A DNA stretch of 64,000 bases from assembly GCA_031119475.1 (NCBI GenBank), contig JAVHXV010000003.1, positions 207,198 through 271,197 of the forward strand, read 5' to 3'. Below, piece after piece: positions 52,695-61,101 of the stretch. The translations under genes and the position numbers were made by a program. The notes under the pieces are model-generated. The model was not told where the DNA came from and did not search any database. It was given only the letters and a program-made list of their open reading frames with translations. Numbering within the stretch: the first letter of the stretch is position 1; each line of letters opens with the position of its first letter. This DNA comes from Pedobacter sp. (GTDB taxonomy: Bacteria; Bacteroidota; Bacteroidia; Sphingobacteriales; Sphingobacteriaceae).

Positions 52695-52871
52695 TCAATC
52701 TATTTTCCCGATTTCCCCTGGGCCTGGGTGGTTCAGCTCATATGTTTCCAAGATGAGCCTAATTTGTGTGTGTAATTGCTTTTCGGCCTCCTTTGCTGTT
52801 GTATACAAATCCACCTCAACATTTTCTGTTTGAACAGTATTTTCGGCGTTAATTTTATATTCGATATTCAT
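52695..52871 (-). CDS. Small acidic protein of unknown function (58 residues)
   Basis: I found this by translating the minus strand: ATG at 52871, TGA at 52695-52697. The product begins MNIEYKINAENT and ends PGPGEIGKID. It has a plausible beta-then-helix layout (EVDLYTTAKEAEKQLHTQIR), no signal peptide, and its stop sits 13 bp beyond the ALDH terminator. Intact frame, gene-like composition and tidy fit between terminator and the next gene (46 bp) support a real gene; no family is recognised. It could be co-transcribed with the GIN-domain gene upstream. Confidence 0.6.
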   Translation of the reverse strand: MNIEYKINAENTVQTENVEVDLYTTAKEAEKQLHTQIRLILETYELNHPGPGEIGKID

Positions 52872-52917
52872 TTTTTAGTCCTTTCCATCTTTACTGGTGA
52901 TGGTTACCTTACGTGTC

Positions 52918-53571
52918 TTATTTGCCAATCGCTACAAAATCTTCAACATCAGTCGGCAGCGCAGCTACTACAGGTTCTGGTACCGCTTTAGCTAGGATCG
53001 GGCTTGAAGCACTGATCGAACTGTTGTCAGCAGTAAACTGATCCATGTTTACACAGCCCTGTGCACCGAGTACAGCGATATGGTCTGTTGTGCTGCCCGC
53101 AAGTTTAAGGCTGGCCTGGTCTGCAACCAGGGTATAAAGTGTCAGGGTATTGGCATTGATATTTGCGCTGGCATGACCATTTAAGCGTACATTCAGGCTT
53201 AAAAAGCTTACTTTTCCAGCAGTGCTGATCTTTGCGTTGCCATTGGCTTCGATTTCGGAAAGGTTATTTACGTATACCGCAACGGTCAATGTTTCCTTTC
53301 CAAAAGAACTGATGCGCAATACGCCATTTTCTTCCTGTACCAGTGCATTTTTTGCGTAATAGTTGTCGTAGACTTTTACACTTTCGGTAGCCGACTGTAC
53401 CAAGATCACTTCAACATTTCCATTAGCTACAATCTTTTGCATGTGCTGTACATGGTTTAAGATGGTGATGTTTTTTTCTTGTTCAGTCGATGCAGCAAAA
53501 GCTGAGGTGCCAAGTGCCAAAACAGTTAGGGTGGCCAGACATAAATTTTTGATAGCAGTTTTCATTTTCAA
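52918..53571 (-). CDS. Exported GIN-domain (DUF2807-like) protein
   Basis: A 217-residue exported protein with a signal peptide ending SAFAAS. The repeated short beta strands with Asn, Ser and Val (VEVILVQSATESVKVYDN, EIEANGNAKISTAGK, NVRLNGHASANINANTL) fit the putative auto-transporter adhesin head GIN domain, a right-handed beta helix common in Bacteroidota. The role is unknown. The second ATG (53565, MKTAIKNL) is equally good as a start. The 5' side is the repeat-rich gap 53572-54104. Confidence 0.8.
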   Translation of the reverse strand: MKMKTAIKNLCLATLTVLALGTSAFAASTEQEKNITILNHVQHMQKIVANGNVEVILVQSATESVKVYDNYYAKNALVQEENGVLRISSFGKETLTVAVYVNNLSEIEANGNAKISTAGKVSFLSLNVRLNGHASANINANTLTLYTLVADQASLKLAGSTTDHIAVLGAQGCVNMDQFTADNSSISASSPILAKAVPEPVVAALPTDVEDFVAIGK

Positions 53572-53762
53572 ATATTTTAATGTTAATCAATCTTTTTCTT
53601 ACCTCCTGTTTTCCAGCAGGTTCGTAAATAAGACTGCAGGAAATAAAAAAGGTTGCATGACCCATCAGTGTTTTATACCACAGGCAGTTAAGCCTAGACG
53701 AACGCCTGATATTTTTCGACGAAAATTGGAAGGTGTCGGAAAGTCCGAGGTCTGGAAGCCTG

Positions 53763-53794
53763 AAGAGTCCAGGAGTCGAAAAGTCCAAGAGTCC
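53763..53794 (+). repeat. Octamer array, AAGAGTCC words
   Basis: Four 8-base units: AAGAGTCC, AGGAGTCG, AAAAGTCC, AAGAGTCC. Similar words (AGTCCAAA, AGTCCGGG) occur inside the 3' end of tex. Confidence 0.8.
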
Positions 53795-53826
53795 ATTGGA
53801 GCGATACGGAAAAAGAATTGGCAAGC

Positions 53827-53910
53827 AGCATAGAGCATAGAGCAAAGAACAAAGAGCAAAGAACAAAGAACAAAGAACAAAGAACAAAGAACAAAGATTA
53901 AAGAACAAAG
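53827..53910 (+). repeat. Heptamer array, twelve [AAC/AGC/ATT]AAAG units
   Basis: AGCATAG twice, AGCAAAG, AACAAAG, AGCAAAG, then AACAAAG four times, ATTAAAG, AACAAAG, ATTAAAG. The longest array with a fixed AAAG half. Its reverse complement reads TTCTTTG, as at 39023-39099. Confidence 0.95.
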
Positions 53911-53967
53911 ATTAAAGACCATGTAAATCAGCAGGCAGCTAAGAATTAGCTGAAACAATAACACTAT

Positions 53968-53999
53968 GGACTTCTGGACTATTGGACTTCTGGACTCCC
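53968..53999 (+). repeat. Octamer array, GGACTTCT words
   Basis: Four 8-base units: GGACTTCT, GGACTATT, GGACTTCT, GGACTCCC. Confidence 0.85.
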
Positions 54000-54104
54000 T
54001 ACTCCAACAAATAAAATTCATCTTTAAGTTTGAATACAACTTGAAATGATGTAAGTTTAAAAATTTTTAGATGCTTATCTTTTCTTTCTTTTAGCCAAGC
54101 CCAA

Positions 54105-57002
54105 ATGTTACGTGTAAATAGTTCAGGACCCTGCAAAATTGTATATTCATTATGTAAACATGAGTTTTTGGGCTATCTGATCGAGCCACACATTGTACAG
54201 CTCAATCCCCAGGGCGATTTTTCATTGACCTATCAACGTTTATTTACGCATACGGCAAAGGAATTTTCAAAGCACCTTACAGAAATCGACTTTAAGCTGA
54301 TCAAGATCCTGGATGAAACGGAGCAGGATTATGTGATCAAAAAGTACCATAAAAAAGCGACCCGCCCTTTTGAGTTTTTTAGCAAGTTCTACGATGAGCA
54401 GTTTTATGAGAATGTTCGTCCGAAAATCGAAAAAAAACTGGCCGAGGTCTTGGAAATCCTGAAAGAAAAAGACGGACTTTACTTAATGGACAAAGATGGC
54501 TGGCCGGCAGAGCGGAAGATCGATCTTGCCACAGAGCCGGCAACGGTACTTTTTCATTTTAGGAGAAGCGAAACGGAGACCCGTTATTTCCCGACCATCA
54601 AATATCAGGGCCTGCGCATCGATTTTATGTTCAAAGATGCCCAGGTGATCTGTAATAGTCCGGCCTGGCTGCTACTGAACGATATGCTATACTTCTTTGA
54701 AAAGGACATTGAAGGCAAAAAATTTACTCCATTTCTGAATAAGCGTTATATCGCCATACCCAAGGCTACCGAAGAAACCTATTTCGAAAAATTTGTGGCA
54801 CCTCTCATCGAAAAACATCATGTTTATGCGGAAGGTTTCGAGATCAAAACCGAAAAGCATGATGCTACGGCAGTAATCAAAGTCATCTATGTTGATGGTG
54901 GGGTGTCACAGATCCAACTCTATTTCAAATATGGCCAATATGCCTTTGCCATGGGCAGCGAACATAAAGTTACCGTCAGACTATCGAAAGAGGGCGACAA
55001 CTATACCTTTACCCGCATCAAAAGGGATAGCGACTGGGAGAAGCAGAAATTCGCTTTTCTGCTACGCCTAGGCCTTAAAAAGATCAGCACATTGTTCCAT
55101 CACCTGGAGCTGCCAAACCTATCTGAAAACGATAATCCATCTTATGCCATCCTTACCTGGGTAAATGAGCACATCGGCATACTACAGGTAGAAGGTTTTG
55201 AAATTGAGCAGGCGAGCAGTGGGAAACGATTTGTATTTGGCACCAACAAGATCGATTTTGAAATCAAGGAAGACAATGATTGGTTCGACATCAACGCCAT
55301 CGTCTATTTTGGGATCCACCCCATCCCATTCATCTCGCTCAAGCAGCACATCCTCCATAAAAAAAGAGAATTCATTTTGCCAGATGGTGACATTGCCATT
55401 ATTCCCGAAAAGTGGTTCACACAATATAGCAGTATCTTTAGCCTGGCCGATAGCGGGAAGAACTTAAAACTGAAGAAGCACCACATCGGACTGGTGAACG
55501 ATCTGGCGGAGGACAGTCTGGCCAACGTGACGCTAGACCGGAAGCTGCAACGGTTAAATGAGTTTGAGGACATTGGCGATACGGCCATGCCCGTCCATTT
55601 TAAGGGCGACCTCCGCCACTATCAAAAAGCGGGATACAATTGGTTCAGTTTTTTACGGGAATATAATTTCGGCGGATGTTTGGCCGACGACATGGGGCTT
55701 GGAAAAACCATCCAGACATTGGCCATGTTGCAAAAAATGAAAGAAGAAGATGAGCAGCAGGGCATTCACAGCACTTCTTTGATCGTGATGCCGACATCAT
55801 TGATCTACAATTGGCTAAATGAAGCAAAAAAGTTTACGCCAAAATTAAAGATCCATGCCCATACGGGAACATTCAGGAACAAGGACATCAGTCTTTTCCA
55901 CAAGTACGATGTGGTGATCACTACCTATGGAATTACCCGGGTAGATGCCGAACTGATGAGGGACTTCTATTTCAATTACACCATATTGGACGAGAGCCAG
56001 AGCATCAAAAATCCATCTTCAAAATCGTTCAGGGCAGTACGCATGCTCCGGTCAAGGCACAGGCTGGTGCTGAGCGGTACACCGGTAGAAAATTCTGTGG
56101 CCGACCTCTGGACCCAGCTCACTTTCTTAAATCCTGGGCTATTGGGCACGCAATCTTTTTTTAATGAAGAATATGTTCAGGCCATCGAGAAGCGCAAAGA
56201 TGAGGAAAAAGCAAAGAAGCTACAGGCCATCATCAAACCTTTCATCTTAAGAAGGACCAAGGAGCAGGTTGCGGCAGAACTGCCGCCCAAAACAGAGCAT
56301 ATCTTTTATTGCGACATGAGCGAAGACCAGGCCGCATTTTACGAAAAGACAAAATCTGCCTACCGGAACGATCTGCTCACGAGCATGGACGATGGAACCT
56401 ATGCCAAGAAACAGGTACAGCTGCTTCAGGGACTGACGGCGCTCAGGCAATTGGCCAACCATCCGGTGATGATCAACGAAGATTATGATTCTGATTCGGG
56501 CAAGTTTGAAAACGTAATGCATACGCTAGATAATGTGCTCAAAGGCGGCCATAAGGTGCTTATCTTTTCCCAATTTGTGAAGCACCTGAACCTTTTTAAA
56601 AAGTGTTTTGAAAAAGATGGGATCCCTTTCGCGTATTTAGACGGGGGCACGAAAAACCGGGGCGAAATTGTAGCTGAATTCCAGCAAAATACTGCCCTAA
56701 AGGTATTCTTGATTTCGATCAAGGCTGGTGGAGTTGGCTTGAATTTAACACAGGCCGATTATGTGTTTATCCTTGATCCATGGTGGAATCCAGCTGTTGA
56801 GCAGCAGGCTATTGATAGAACGCACCGGATTGGGCAGGATAAAAAGGTATTTATCTATAAATTTATCGCAAAAGATACTGTAGAAGAAAAAATCCTGGCG
56901 CTACAGCGAAGGAAAAAATCGTTGGCCAGCTCATTGATCACCACTGAAGAAAGCTTTTTTAAATCGCTGAGCAAGGAAGATATCAAAGAACTATTGAACT
57001 GA
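54105..57002 (+). CDS. SNF2-family DNA helicase/translocase
   Basis: A 965-residue Swi2/Snf2 ATPase. The N-terminal 500 residues are a poorly conserved region. The motor begins near residue 510: Walker A DDMGLGKT (about 527-534), the DEAH-box position reads DESQ (about 628), motif III SGTPVEN, then a second RecA domain ending in motif VI DRTHRIGQ (about 903-910). Such proteins translocate on double-stranded DNA and remodel bound proteins such as RNA polymerase (HepA/RapA-like role), but the long N-terminus lacks recognisable RapA parts. DESQ is a variant of DEAH/DEAQ also seen in some bacterial Snf2 proteins. The next gene starts 1 bp after the stop. Confidence 0.9.
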   Translation: MLRVNSSGPCKIVYSLCKHEFLGYLIEPHIVQLNPQGDFSLTYQRLFTHTAKEFSKHLTEIDFKLIKILDETEQDYVIKKYHKKATRPFEFFSKFYDEQFYENVRPKIEKKLAEVLEILKEKDGLYLMDKDGWPAERKIDLATEPATVLFHFRRSETETRYFPTIKYQGLRIDFMFKDAQVICNSPAWLLLNDMLYFFEKDIEGKKFTPFLNKRYIAIPKATEETYFEKFVAPLIEKHHVYAEGFEIKTEKHDATAVIKVIYVDGGVSQIQLYFKYGQYAFAMGSEHKVTVRLSKEGDNYTFTRIKRDSDWEKQKFAFLLRLGLKKISTLFHHLELPNLSENDNPSYAILTWVNEHIGILQVEGFEIEQASSGKRFVFGTNKIDFEIKEDNDWFDINAIVYFGIHPIPFISLKQHILHKKREFILPDGDIAIIPEKWFTQYSSIFSLADSGKNLKLKKHHIGLVNDLAEDSLANVTLDRKLQRLNEFEDIGDTAMPVHFKGDLRHYQKAGYNWFSFLREYNFGGCLADDMGLGKTIQTLAMLQKMKEEDEQQGIHSTSLIVMPTSLIYNWLNEAKKFTPKLKIHAHTGTFRNKDISLFHKYDVVITTYGITRVDAELMRDFYFNYTILDESQSIKNPSSKSFRAVRMLRSRHRLVLSGTPVENSVADLWTQLTFLNPGLLGTQSFFNEEYVQAIEKRKDEEKAKKLQAIIKPFILRRTKEQVAAELPPKTEHIFYCDMSEDQAAFYEKTKSAYRNDLLTSMDDGTYAKKQVQLLQGLTALRQLANHPVMINEDYDSDSGKFENVMHTLDNVLKGGHKVLIFSQFVKHLNLFKKCFEKDGIPFAYLDGGTKNRGEIVAEFQQNTALKVFLISIKAGGVGLNLTQADYVFILDPWWNPAVEQQAIDRTHRIGQDKKVFIYKFIAKDTVEEKILALQRRKKSLASSLITTEESFFKSLSKEDIKELLN

Positions 57003-57003
57003 T

Positions 57004-57663
57004 ATGCAGAAAATCAAATTGACCCTCTTGTTGCTGATCTGGTGCAGTTGTGCTTTTTCCCAGCAGCTTACGGCGGAAGAAAAAATTATCTTTAACGAAG
57101 TGGCCTTCACCAGAAAACAGGTGGGCGAGTATGAATTGGTTCACAAGTGGATCATTCCCATTCGCTATAAAGTTTATGGCGATGCAGATGCCTTTGTCCT
57201 CAAGACCATCGACAGTACATTTGCGCAGATCAAACGGCTCACCAAGCTAGATATTTCCCGTACAGATGATGATGCGGAGGTCAACTATATCTTTGTGGTG
57301 GGCAAGGATGAAAAAGAGCGTGCCAGGTTATCGAAGGGATTTGAAAAGTATGTAAACAGCTATGGGGCCACTTTGTTCAGGTCCAATAAAGCTTCAGAGA
57401 TTGTTAAGGCAGAAACGCTGTTGATGTCTGAAAAATATAACGACCGTGCTGCTGCCAAATCTGCCATTGTAAAAAATATCGTGAAATCATTGGGCTTTTT
57501 TAAAAGAACAAAATTGATTTCATCAAGCTTGTTCTATGAGCAGAACAATGGGATACAGAAGATCAGCACATTTGATAGCCATATAATTGCTATGCTCTAT
57601 CATTCGCTGATCAGGCCGGGAATGGACAAGGATCAGGTTCGCGAAATTTTAGCTGGACTTTGA
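57004..57663 (+). CDS. Exported DUF2927-like protein
   Basis: A 219-residue exported protein with a signal peptide ending AFSQ. The body has HKWIIPIRYKVYGD and the C-terminal STFDSHIIAMLYHSLIRPGMDKDQV, both reminiscent of DUF2927 proteins, which are sometimes called putative metalloproteases without proof. No zinc motif is visible. It starts 1 bp after the SNF2 stop, so it is co-transcribed, an odd pairing of a cytoplasmic helicase and an exported protein. It converges with aat, 5 bp apart. Confidence 0.7.
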   Translation: MQKIKLTLLLLIWCSCAFSQQLTAEEKIIFNEVAFTRKQVGEYELVHKWIIPIRYKVYGDADAFVLKTIDSTFAQIKRLTKLDISRTDDDAEVNYIFVVGKDEKERARLSKGFEKYVNSYGATLFRSNKASEIVKAETLLMSEKYNDRAAAKSAIVKNIVKSLGFFKRTKLISSSLFYEQNNGIQKISTFDSHIIAMLYHSLIRPGMDKDQVREILAGL

Positions 57664-57668
57664 CAAAT

Positions 57669-58301
57669 TCAATGACATAACCGTGACAAAAAATCACTGC
57701 CAGTAATCATTTCTGCACCCAAACTCATCAAATGGTCGTTGGGCAATTGGCAATCTATCATCGAAATATCTGGCTGTTCTGCCAAATAGATCAGTGCAAT
57801 CTTCGAAGCATTGCTCACAATGCTGAACATGCTTTCGCCACAGAAGACCGAGTTGATCCTAACGCCATATAATCCGCCAACCAATAGTTGGTTTTGCCAA
57901 ACTTCGATGCTGTGCGCAATGCCCAATTCATGAAGCCGGGTATAAGCGCTTCGCATTTCGGGCGTAATCCATGTACCAAGTTGGCCATTTCTTGGTACCT
58001 GTGCGCATTGCCTGATCACCGCAGGGAAATCCTGATTGATGGTAACCTGAAAGGTCGCCTCTCTCAAAATCTTCTTCATGCTCTTGCTGACCTTGATGCG
58101 GTCAGGAAAAATAACACACCGCTCATGTGGCGCATACCAAAGAATGGGATCGTCCTCACTGAACCAGGGAAATATGCCGTTCTGATAAGCCATCAACAAC
58201 CGTTCGGTACTCAGGTCGCCACCAATGGCCAATAATCCATCAGGCTCTGCCAAACCCGGATCTGGAAAGTGCACATCATCTTTTAAGAGCCTAAAAACCA
58301 T
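57669..58301 (-). CDS. aat: Leucyl/phenylalanyl-tRNA--protein transferase
   Basis: A 210-residue Aat that adds Leu or Phe to N-terminal Arg or Lys of proteins, marking them for ClpS/ClpAP degradation. The motifs FPDPGLAEPDGLLAIGGDL (about 12-30), YQNGIFPW and SVFCGESMFS are all present. The start at 58301 (MVFRLLKDDVHFPDP) is preferred; a frame extending to 58391 adds 30 residues not typical for the family. It converges with the DUF2927-like gene with only 5 bp between stops. Confidence 0.94.
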   Translation of the reverse strand: MVFRLLKDDVHFPDPGLAEPDGLLAIGGDLSTERLLMAYQNGIFPWFSEDDPILWYAPHERCVIFPDRIKVSKSMKKILREATFQVTINQDFPAVIRQCAQVPRNGQLGTWITPEMRSAYTRLHELGIAHSIEVWQNQLLVGGLYGVRINSVFCGESMFSIVSNASKIALIYLAEQPDISMIDCQLPNDHLMSLGAEMITGSDFLSRLCH

Positions 58302-58425
58302 ACAGCAATGATAAGCAACAAAACAATAGGTTAATCTTTTCGTTTCAAATATAAATCTTTGTAGATAATCGCTGTGGTGTAACGCCGCCATTAAGCATCT
58401 TTATCGTCGGGCCAGCCAGACCTAC

Positions 58426-58453
58426 AACCTGCAACTTTGAACCTGCAACCAAA
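58426..58453 (+). repeat. Heptamer array, AACCTGC/AACTTTG words
   Basis: Four units (AACCTGC, AACTTTG, AACCTGC, AACCAAA) of the same vocabulary as the eleven-unit array at 2818-2894, 55 kb away. Confidence 0.8.
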
Positions 58454-58492
58454 AAATAATTTTGCTCTACCAATAAACCCTACCTTTACCAC

Positions 58493-59068
58493 ATGTTGAC
58501 CCTGAATTTTACCAGTTTCCCTGAACTTCATACGCAGAGGGTGGTTCTGCGCGAATATCAGCCTTCGGATGCTATCGCTTTGTTCGAAATGCGTGCAAAC
58601 GAAGGTGTAGCCCGTTACATCGACCGTGAAAAGCCCCAGACCGTGGCCGATTCGGAAGCGATGGTGGGCATGATCAGAGCGGGATTTGAGGAGCTTCAGA
58701 AGCCGGTTTGGGCAATTGCGTTGAAAGAAAATCCTACGCTGATGATCGGATCTATCGGATTTTATGGGCTAGACCTGGCAAACCACCGCGGTGAGATCGG
58801 ATACATGCTGTCGCCAGCTCATTGGCGCAAGGGCATTATTTCAGAATGTCTGGAACGAACGATCAGATTTGGCTTTGAAGACATGAAACTGCATTCTATA
58901 ATGGCCATGATCAATCCGGGAAATGAGGCCTCCCGCCAAATCCTCCTTAAACATGGCTTCGTTAAAGAAGCCTATTTTAGGGAAGACCATTATTTTAACG
59001 GGAAATTTTTGGACACAGAAATGTATGGTTTGTTGAAGTCAGAGATTAGCGGAAAGCTAGAAGCATAA
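58493..59068 (+). CDS. GNAT acetyltransferase, RimJ/RimL-like
   Basis: A 191-residue acetyltransferase. The opening TQRVVLREYQPSDAIALFEMR, the acetyl-CoA-binding EIGYMLSPAHWRKGIISE and the late NPGNEASRQILLKHGFV are the RimJ/RimL pattern. It may acetylate a protein N-terminus or a small amine; the substrate is unknown. The final codons (SGKLEA and TAA) are made of AGCGGAA-type heptamers, so the repeat array provides the C-terminal residues and stop. Confidence 0.88.
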   Translation: MLTLNFTSFPELHTQRVVLREYQPSDAIALFEMRANEGVARYIDREKPQTVADSEAMVGMIRAGFEELQKPVWAIALKENPTLMIGSIGFYGLDLANHRGEIGYMLSPAHWRKGIISECLERTIRFGFEDMKLHSIMAMINPGNEASRQILLKHGFVKEAYFREDHYFNGKFLDTEMYGLLKSEISGKLEA

Positions 59069-59082
59069 AGCGGAAAGCCTAC
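59048..59082 (+). repeat. Heptamer array overlapping the GNAT gene end
   Basis: AGCGGAA, AGCTAGA, AGCATAA, AGCGGAA, AGCCTAC. The first three units encode the last residues and the stop of the GNAT gene, so the array has entered the coding sequence. Confidence 0.88.
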
Positions 59083-59151
59083 GGAATTTGTATACAATTG
59101 CTTATCTTGATACGCAATACTTCTTAATTTGATACTGATAAACCAATCGAC

Positions 59152-59505
59152 ATGTTAAAATACGCCATACCCATTCTGGCATCTTTGGATACAGCAGCCA
59201 CCATTGCCTTTTATACCGAAAAATTGGGCTTTACCTTTCACCACGATTGGGATGGCTACCTGATCTTTAGTAGAGATGGGGTCAATATCCATCTCTGGCC
59301 AACAGATGACCCAAGTATTCCGAAAAATACGGGCTGTTATGTAAATGTTACCCAGGCCGATCAGCTCTATGAAGCATACAGTGCCCATCAGATCATCCAT
59401 CCCGAAGGAAAGTTGAAAGACATGCCCTGGAACATGCGCCAATTCTCCATTTTGGACAATAATGGCAACATTATCCATTTTGGCGAAGAATTGGGAGAGG
59501 AATGA
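59152..59505 (+). CDS. VOC-family protein (bleomycin-resistance/glyoxalase-like)
   Basis: A 117-residue vicinal-oxygen-chelate protein, opening MLKYAIPILASLDTAATIAFY and with NIHLWPTDDPS and the C-terminal FSILDNNGNIIHFGEE. The length and fold match small VOC proteins of the bleomycin-binding type, which act as dimers. There is no reason to assume drug resistance; many members have unknown substrates. It stands alone between the GNAT gene and the long repeat region upstream of pdhB. Confidence 0.85.
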   Translation: MLKYAIPILASLDTAATIAFYTEKLGFTFHHDWDGYLIFSRDGVNIHLWPTDDPSIPKNTGCYVNVTQADQLYEAYSAHQIIHPEGKLKDMPWNMRQFSILDNNGNIIHFGEELGEE

Positions 59506-59540
59506 ACATGGAAGAAAGATTAACTTAAAGTAATGCAAAA

Positions 59541-59822
59541 TGTTGAGTCGTTCAGTTGCTGAAGTGTTGAGGATGTATTCCGGGCCAAACAACTAAACAA
59601 ACAACAACTAAGCAATGAAATATTGAGTCGTCCAGTTGCTGAGGTGTTGAGGAATATTTTGAGCTAAACAACTAAACAAACAACGACTAAGCAATGAAAT
59701 GTTGAATCATTCAGTTGCTGAGGTGTTGAGGGATGTATTCCGGACCAAACAACTAAGCAAACAACAACTAAGCAATCAACTGTTGAGTCGTTCAGTTGCT
59801 GAAGTGTTGAGGGATGTATCTC
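59541..59822 (+). repeat. Four imperfect tandem repeats of about 80 bp
   Basis: Copies start at about 59541, 59621, 59700 and 59781 (spacing 80, 79, 81). Each has GTTGAGTCGTTCAGTTGCTG-like sequence, then TGTTGAGG, then an A-rich part with AACAACTAA and AAGCAAT. The core TTCAGTTGCTGAA is a small hairpin, perfect in copies 1 and 4. Confidence 0.88.
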
Positions 59823-59886
59823 GGGCTTCTTGCCCAGCAATCTTGACACTTGATACCCGATATGCCAAAGGCTCCCCTGCGGGACT

Positions 59887-59921
59887 TGATACCTGATACT
59901 TACAACCTGATACCTTACGCT
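59887..59921 (+). repeat. Short heptamer array, TGATACC words
   Basis: TGATACC, TGATACT, TACAACC, TGATACC, TTACGCT. It is the most degenerate array listed. Confidence 0.6.
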
Positions 59922-59975
59922 CCTACCGCTGATCCCAACACTCATTTGTTACTTTAAAATTTACGATACAATAGT

Positions 59976-59983
59976 TATATTTG
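59976..59983 (+). promoter_or_regulatory. Candidate -7 box for pdhB
   Basis: TATATTTG matches TAnnTTTG 25 bp before the ATG. A TTTG lies further upstream at 59945-59948, at more than the usual spacing. Confidence 0.5.
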
Positions 59984-60008
59984 CGCACGAGAAATTTTTG
60001 AATAAACA

Positions 60009-60995
60009 ATGAGAGAGATCCAATTTAGAGAAGCACTACGCGAAGCTTTGAGCGAAGAAATGCGTAAAAACGAGAACATTTTTTTAATGGGCGAAGAAGT
60101 TGCGCAATACAATGGTGCCTATAAGGTGAGCCAGGGAATGTTGGACGAGTTTGGTGACAAACGTGTAATCGATACCCCTATTGCCGAATTGGGCTTTGCC
60201 GGTATCGGTGTTGGTGCTGCCATGAATGGTCTTTTGCCAGTTGTTGAATTCATGACCTTTAACTTTTCGTTGGTGGCGATCGACCAGATCATCAATGGCG
60301 CGGCAAAAATCCTTTCGATGAGCGGTGGCCAATTTTCTTGCCCGATCGTTTTTCGTGGCCCTACCGGGAATGCCGGTCAGCTCGGCGCACAGCACTCCCA
60401 AAACTTTGAAAACTGGTATGCAAACTGTCCTGGATTAAAAGTAGTGGTCCCTTCTACACCATATAACGCAAAAGGTCTTTTAAAGCAAGCGATCCTAGAT
60501 CCAGATCCAGTAATCTTTATGGAATCTGAGGTAATGTATGGTGATAAGGGCGATGTGCCAGAAGGCGAATATTACCTTGAACTGGGAAAAGCCAACATCG
60601 TAAAAGAAGGCACTGACGTAACCATCGTTACTTTTGGTAAGATGCTGACCCGTGTTGTTAATCCTGCAGCAGAAGAATTGGCAAAAGAGGGCATCAACGT
60701 TGAGGTAATCGACCTGTTAACGGTCCGTCCAATCGATTATGCAACCATCATCAATTCTGTAAAGAAAACCAACCGATTGGTCATTGTTGAAGAAGCCTGG
60801 CCTTTGGCATCACTTTCGTCAGAAATTACCTTCAATGTGCAAAAGCACGCGTTTGATCACCTGGATGCGCCAATCCTGCGCATCAATTGTGCCGATGTTC
60901 CCCTTCCATATGCGCCTACCTTGATTGCTGCCAGCTTGCCTAATGCAGAAAGGGTGGTGAAAGCGGTGAAAGAAGTGATGTACGTAAACAAATAG
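60009..60995 (+). CDS. pdhB: Pyruvate dehydrogenase E1 component, beta subunit
   Basis: A 328-residue E1-beta protein. The N-terminal REALREALSEEM and MGEEVAQYNGAYKVSQG, the IDTPIAELGFAGIGVGAA segment and the C-terminal VIDLLTVRPIDYATI all fit the E1-beta family; VVEEAWPLASL lies in the transketolase C-terminal domain. With E1-alpha it decarboxylates pyruvate using thiamine diphosphate and passes acetyl to lipoyl-E2. The alpha subunit and E2/E3 genes are not in the window, so pdhB stands alone here. Branched-chain oxoacid E1-beta is possible, but the sequence fits pyruvate dehydrogenase. Confidence 0.92.
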   Translation: MREIQFREALREALSEEMRKNENIFLMGEEVAQYNGAYKVSQGMLDEFGDKRVIDTPIAELGFAGIGVGAAMNGLLPVVEFMTFNFSLVAIDQIINGAAKILSMSGGQFSCPIVFRGPTGNAGQLGAQHSQNFENWYANCPGLKVVVPSTPYNAKGLLKQAILDPDPVIFMESEVMYGDKGDVPEGEYYLELGKANIVKEGTDVTIVTFGKMLTRVVNPAAEELAKEGINVEVIDLLTVRPIDYATIINSVKKTNRLVIVEEAWPLASLSSEITFNVQKHAFDHLDAPILRINCADVPLPYAPTLIAASLPNAERVVKAVKEVMYVNK

Positions 60996-61029
60996 CAGTT
61001 CATCGGCAAAGCCGGAAAATTAAAAATAT

Positions 61030-61059
61030 ATCCCTTAGGTTTGGCCTAGGGGATTTTTT
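61030..61059 (+). terminator. Intrinsic terminator after pdhB
   Basis: ATCCCTTAGG (61030-61039) pairs with CCTAGGGGAT (61045-61054) with one G-T pair, followed by TTTTTT. Confidence 0.88.
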
Positions 61060-61069
61060 ATTTTAAACC

Positions 61070-61094
61070 CTTGAAGTTTGGGAAACTTCTTAAG
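61070..61094. repeat. Small imperfect inverted repeat
   Basis: CTTGAAGTTT, GGG and AAACTTCTTAAG form a hairpin with a 7-bp core stem and a 2-base bulge. It lies between the pdhB terminator and the next start and may be a decayed REP-like element. Confidence 0.45.
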
Positions 61095-61101
61095 TTTGTT
61101 G

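Larger units (their letters stand above)
53572..54104. other. 533-bp divergent gap packed with 7- and 8-base arrays
   Basis: No gene is present; long open frames on the minus strand only read the repeats (leucine/cysteine/serine/phenylalanine strings). It contains an octamer array (53763-53794), a heptamer array (53827-53910) and a second octamer array (53968-53999). The last 100 bp is AT-rich and is the promoter side of the SNF2 gene; no TAnnTTTG box was found. Confidence 0.75.
59506..60008. other. 503-bp gap: four 80-bp tandem repeats, a heptamer array and the pdhB promoter
   Basis: No gene is present. It contains the 80-bp repeats (59541-59822), a stretch with TGATACC-type heptamers (59887-59921) and a TATATTTG box 25 bp upstream of the pdhB ATG. 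Confidence 0.75.

Noticed and set aside
53483..54039. Three overlapping open frames on the minus strand in the gap upstream of the SNF2 gene
   Set aside because: They translate the AACAAAG heptamer array (Leu-Cys-Ser-Leu-Phe strings); a period of 7 keeps all three frames open. No start context or non-repeat conservation is visible.
59152..59505. VOC-family protein as an antibiotic-resistance gene
   Set aside because: The family is broad and no resistance neighbour or mobile element flanks it.
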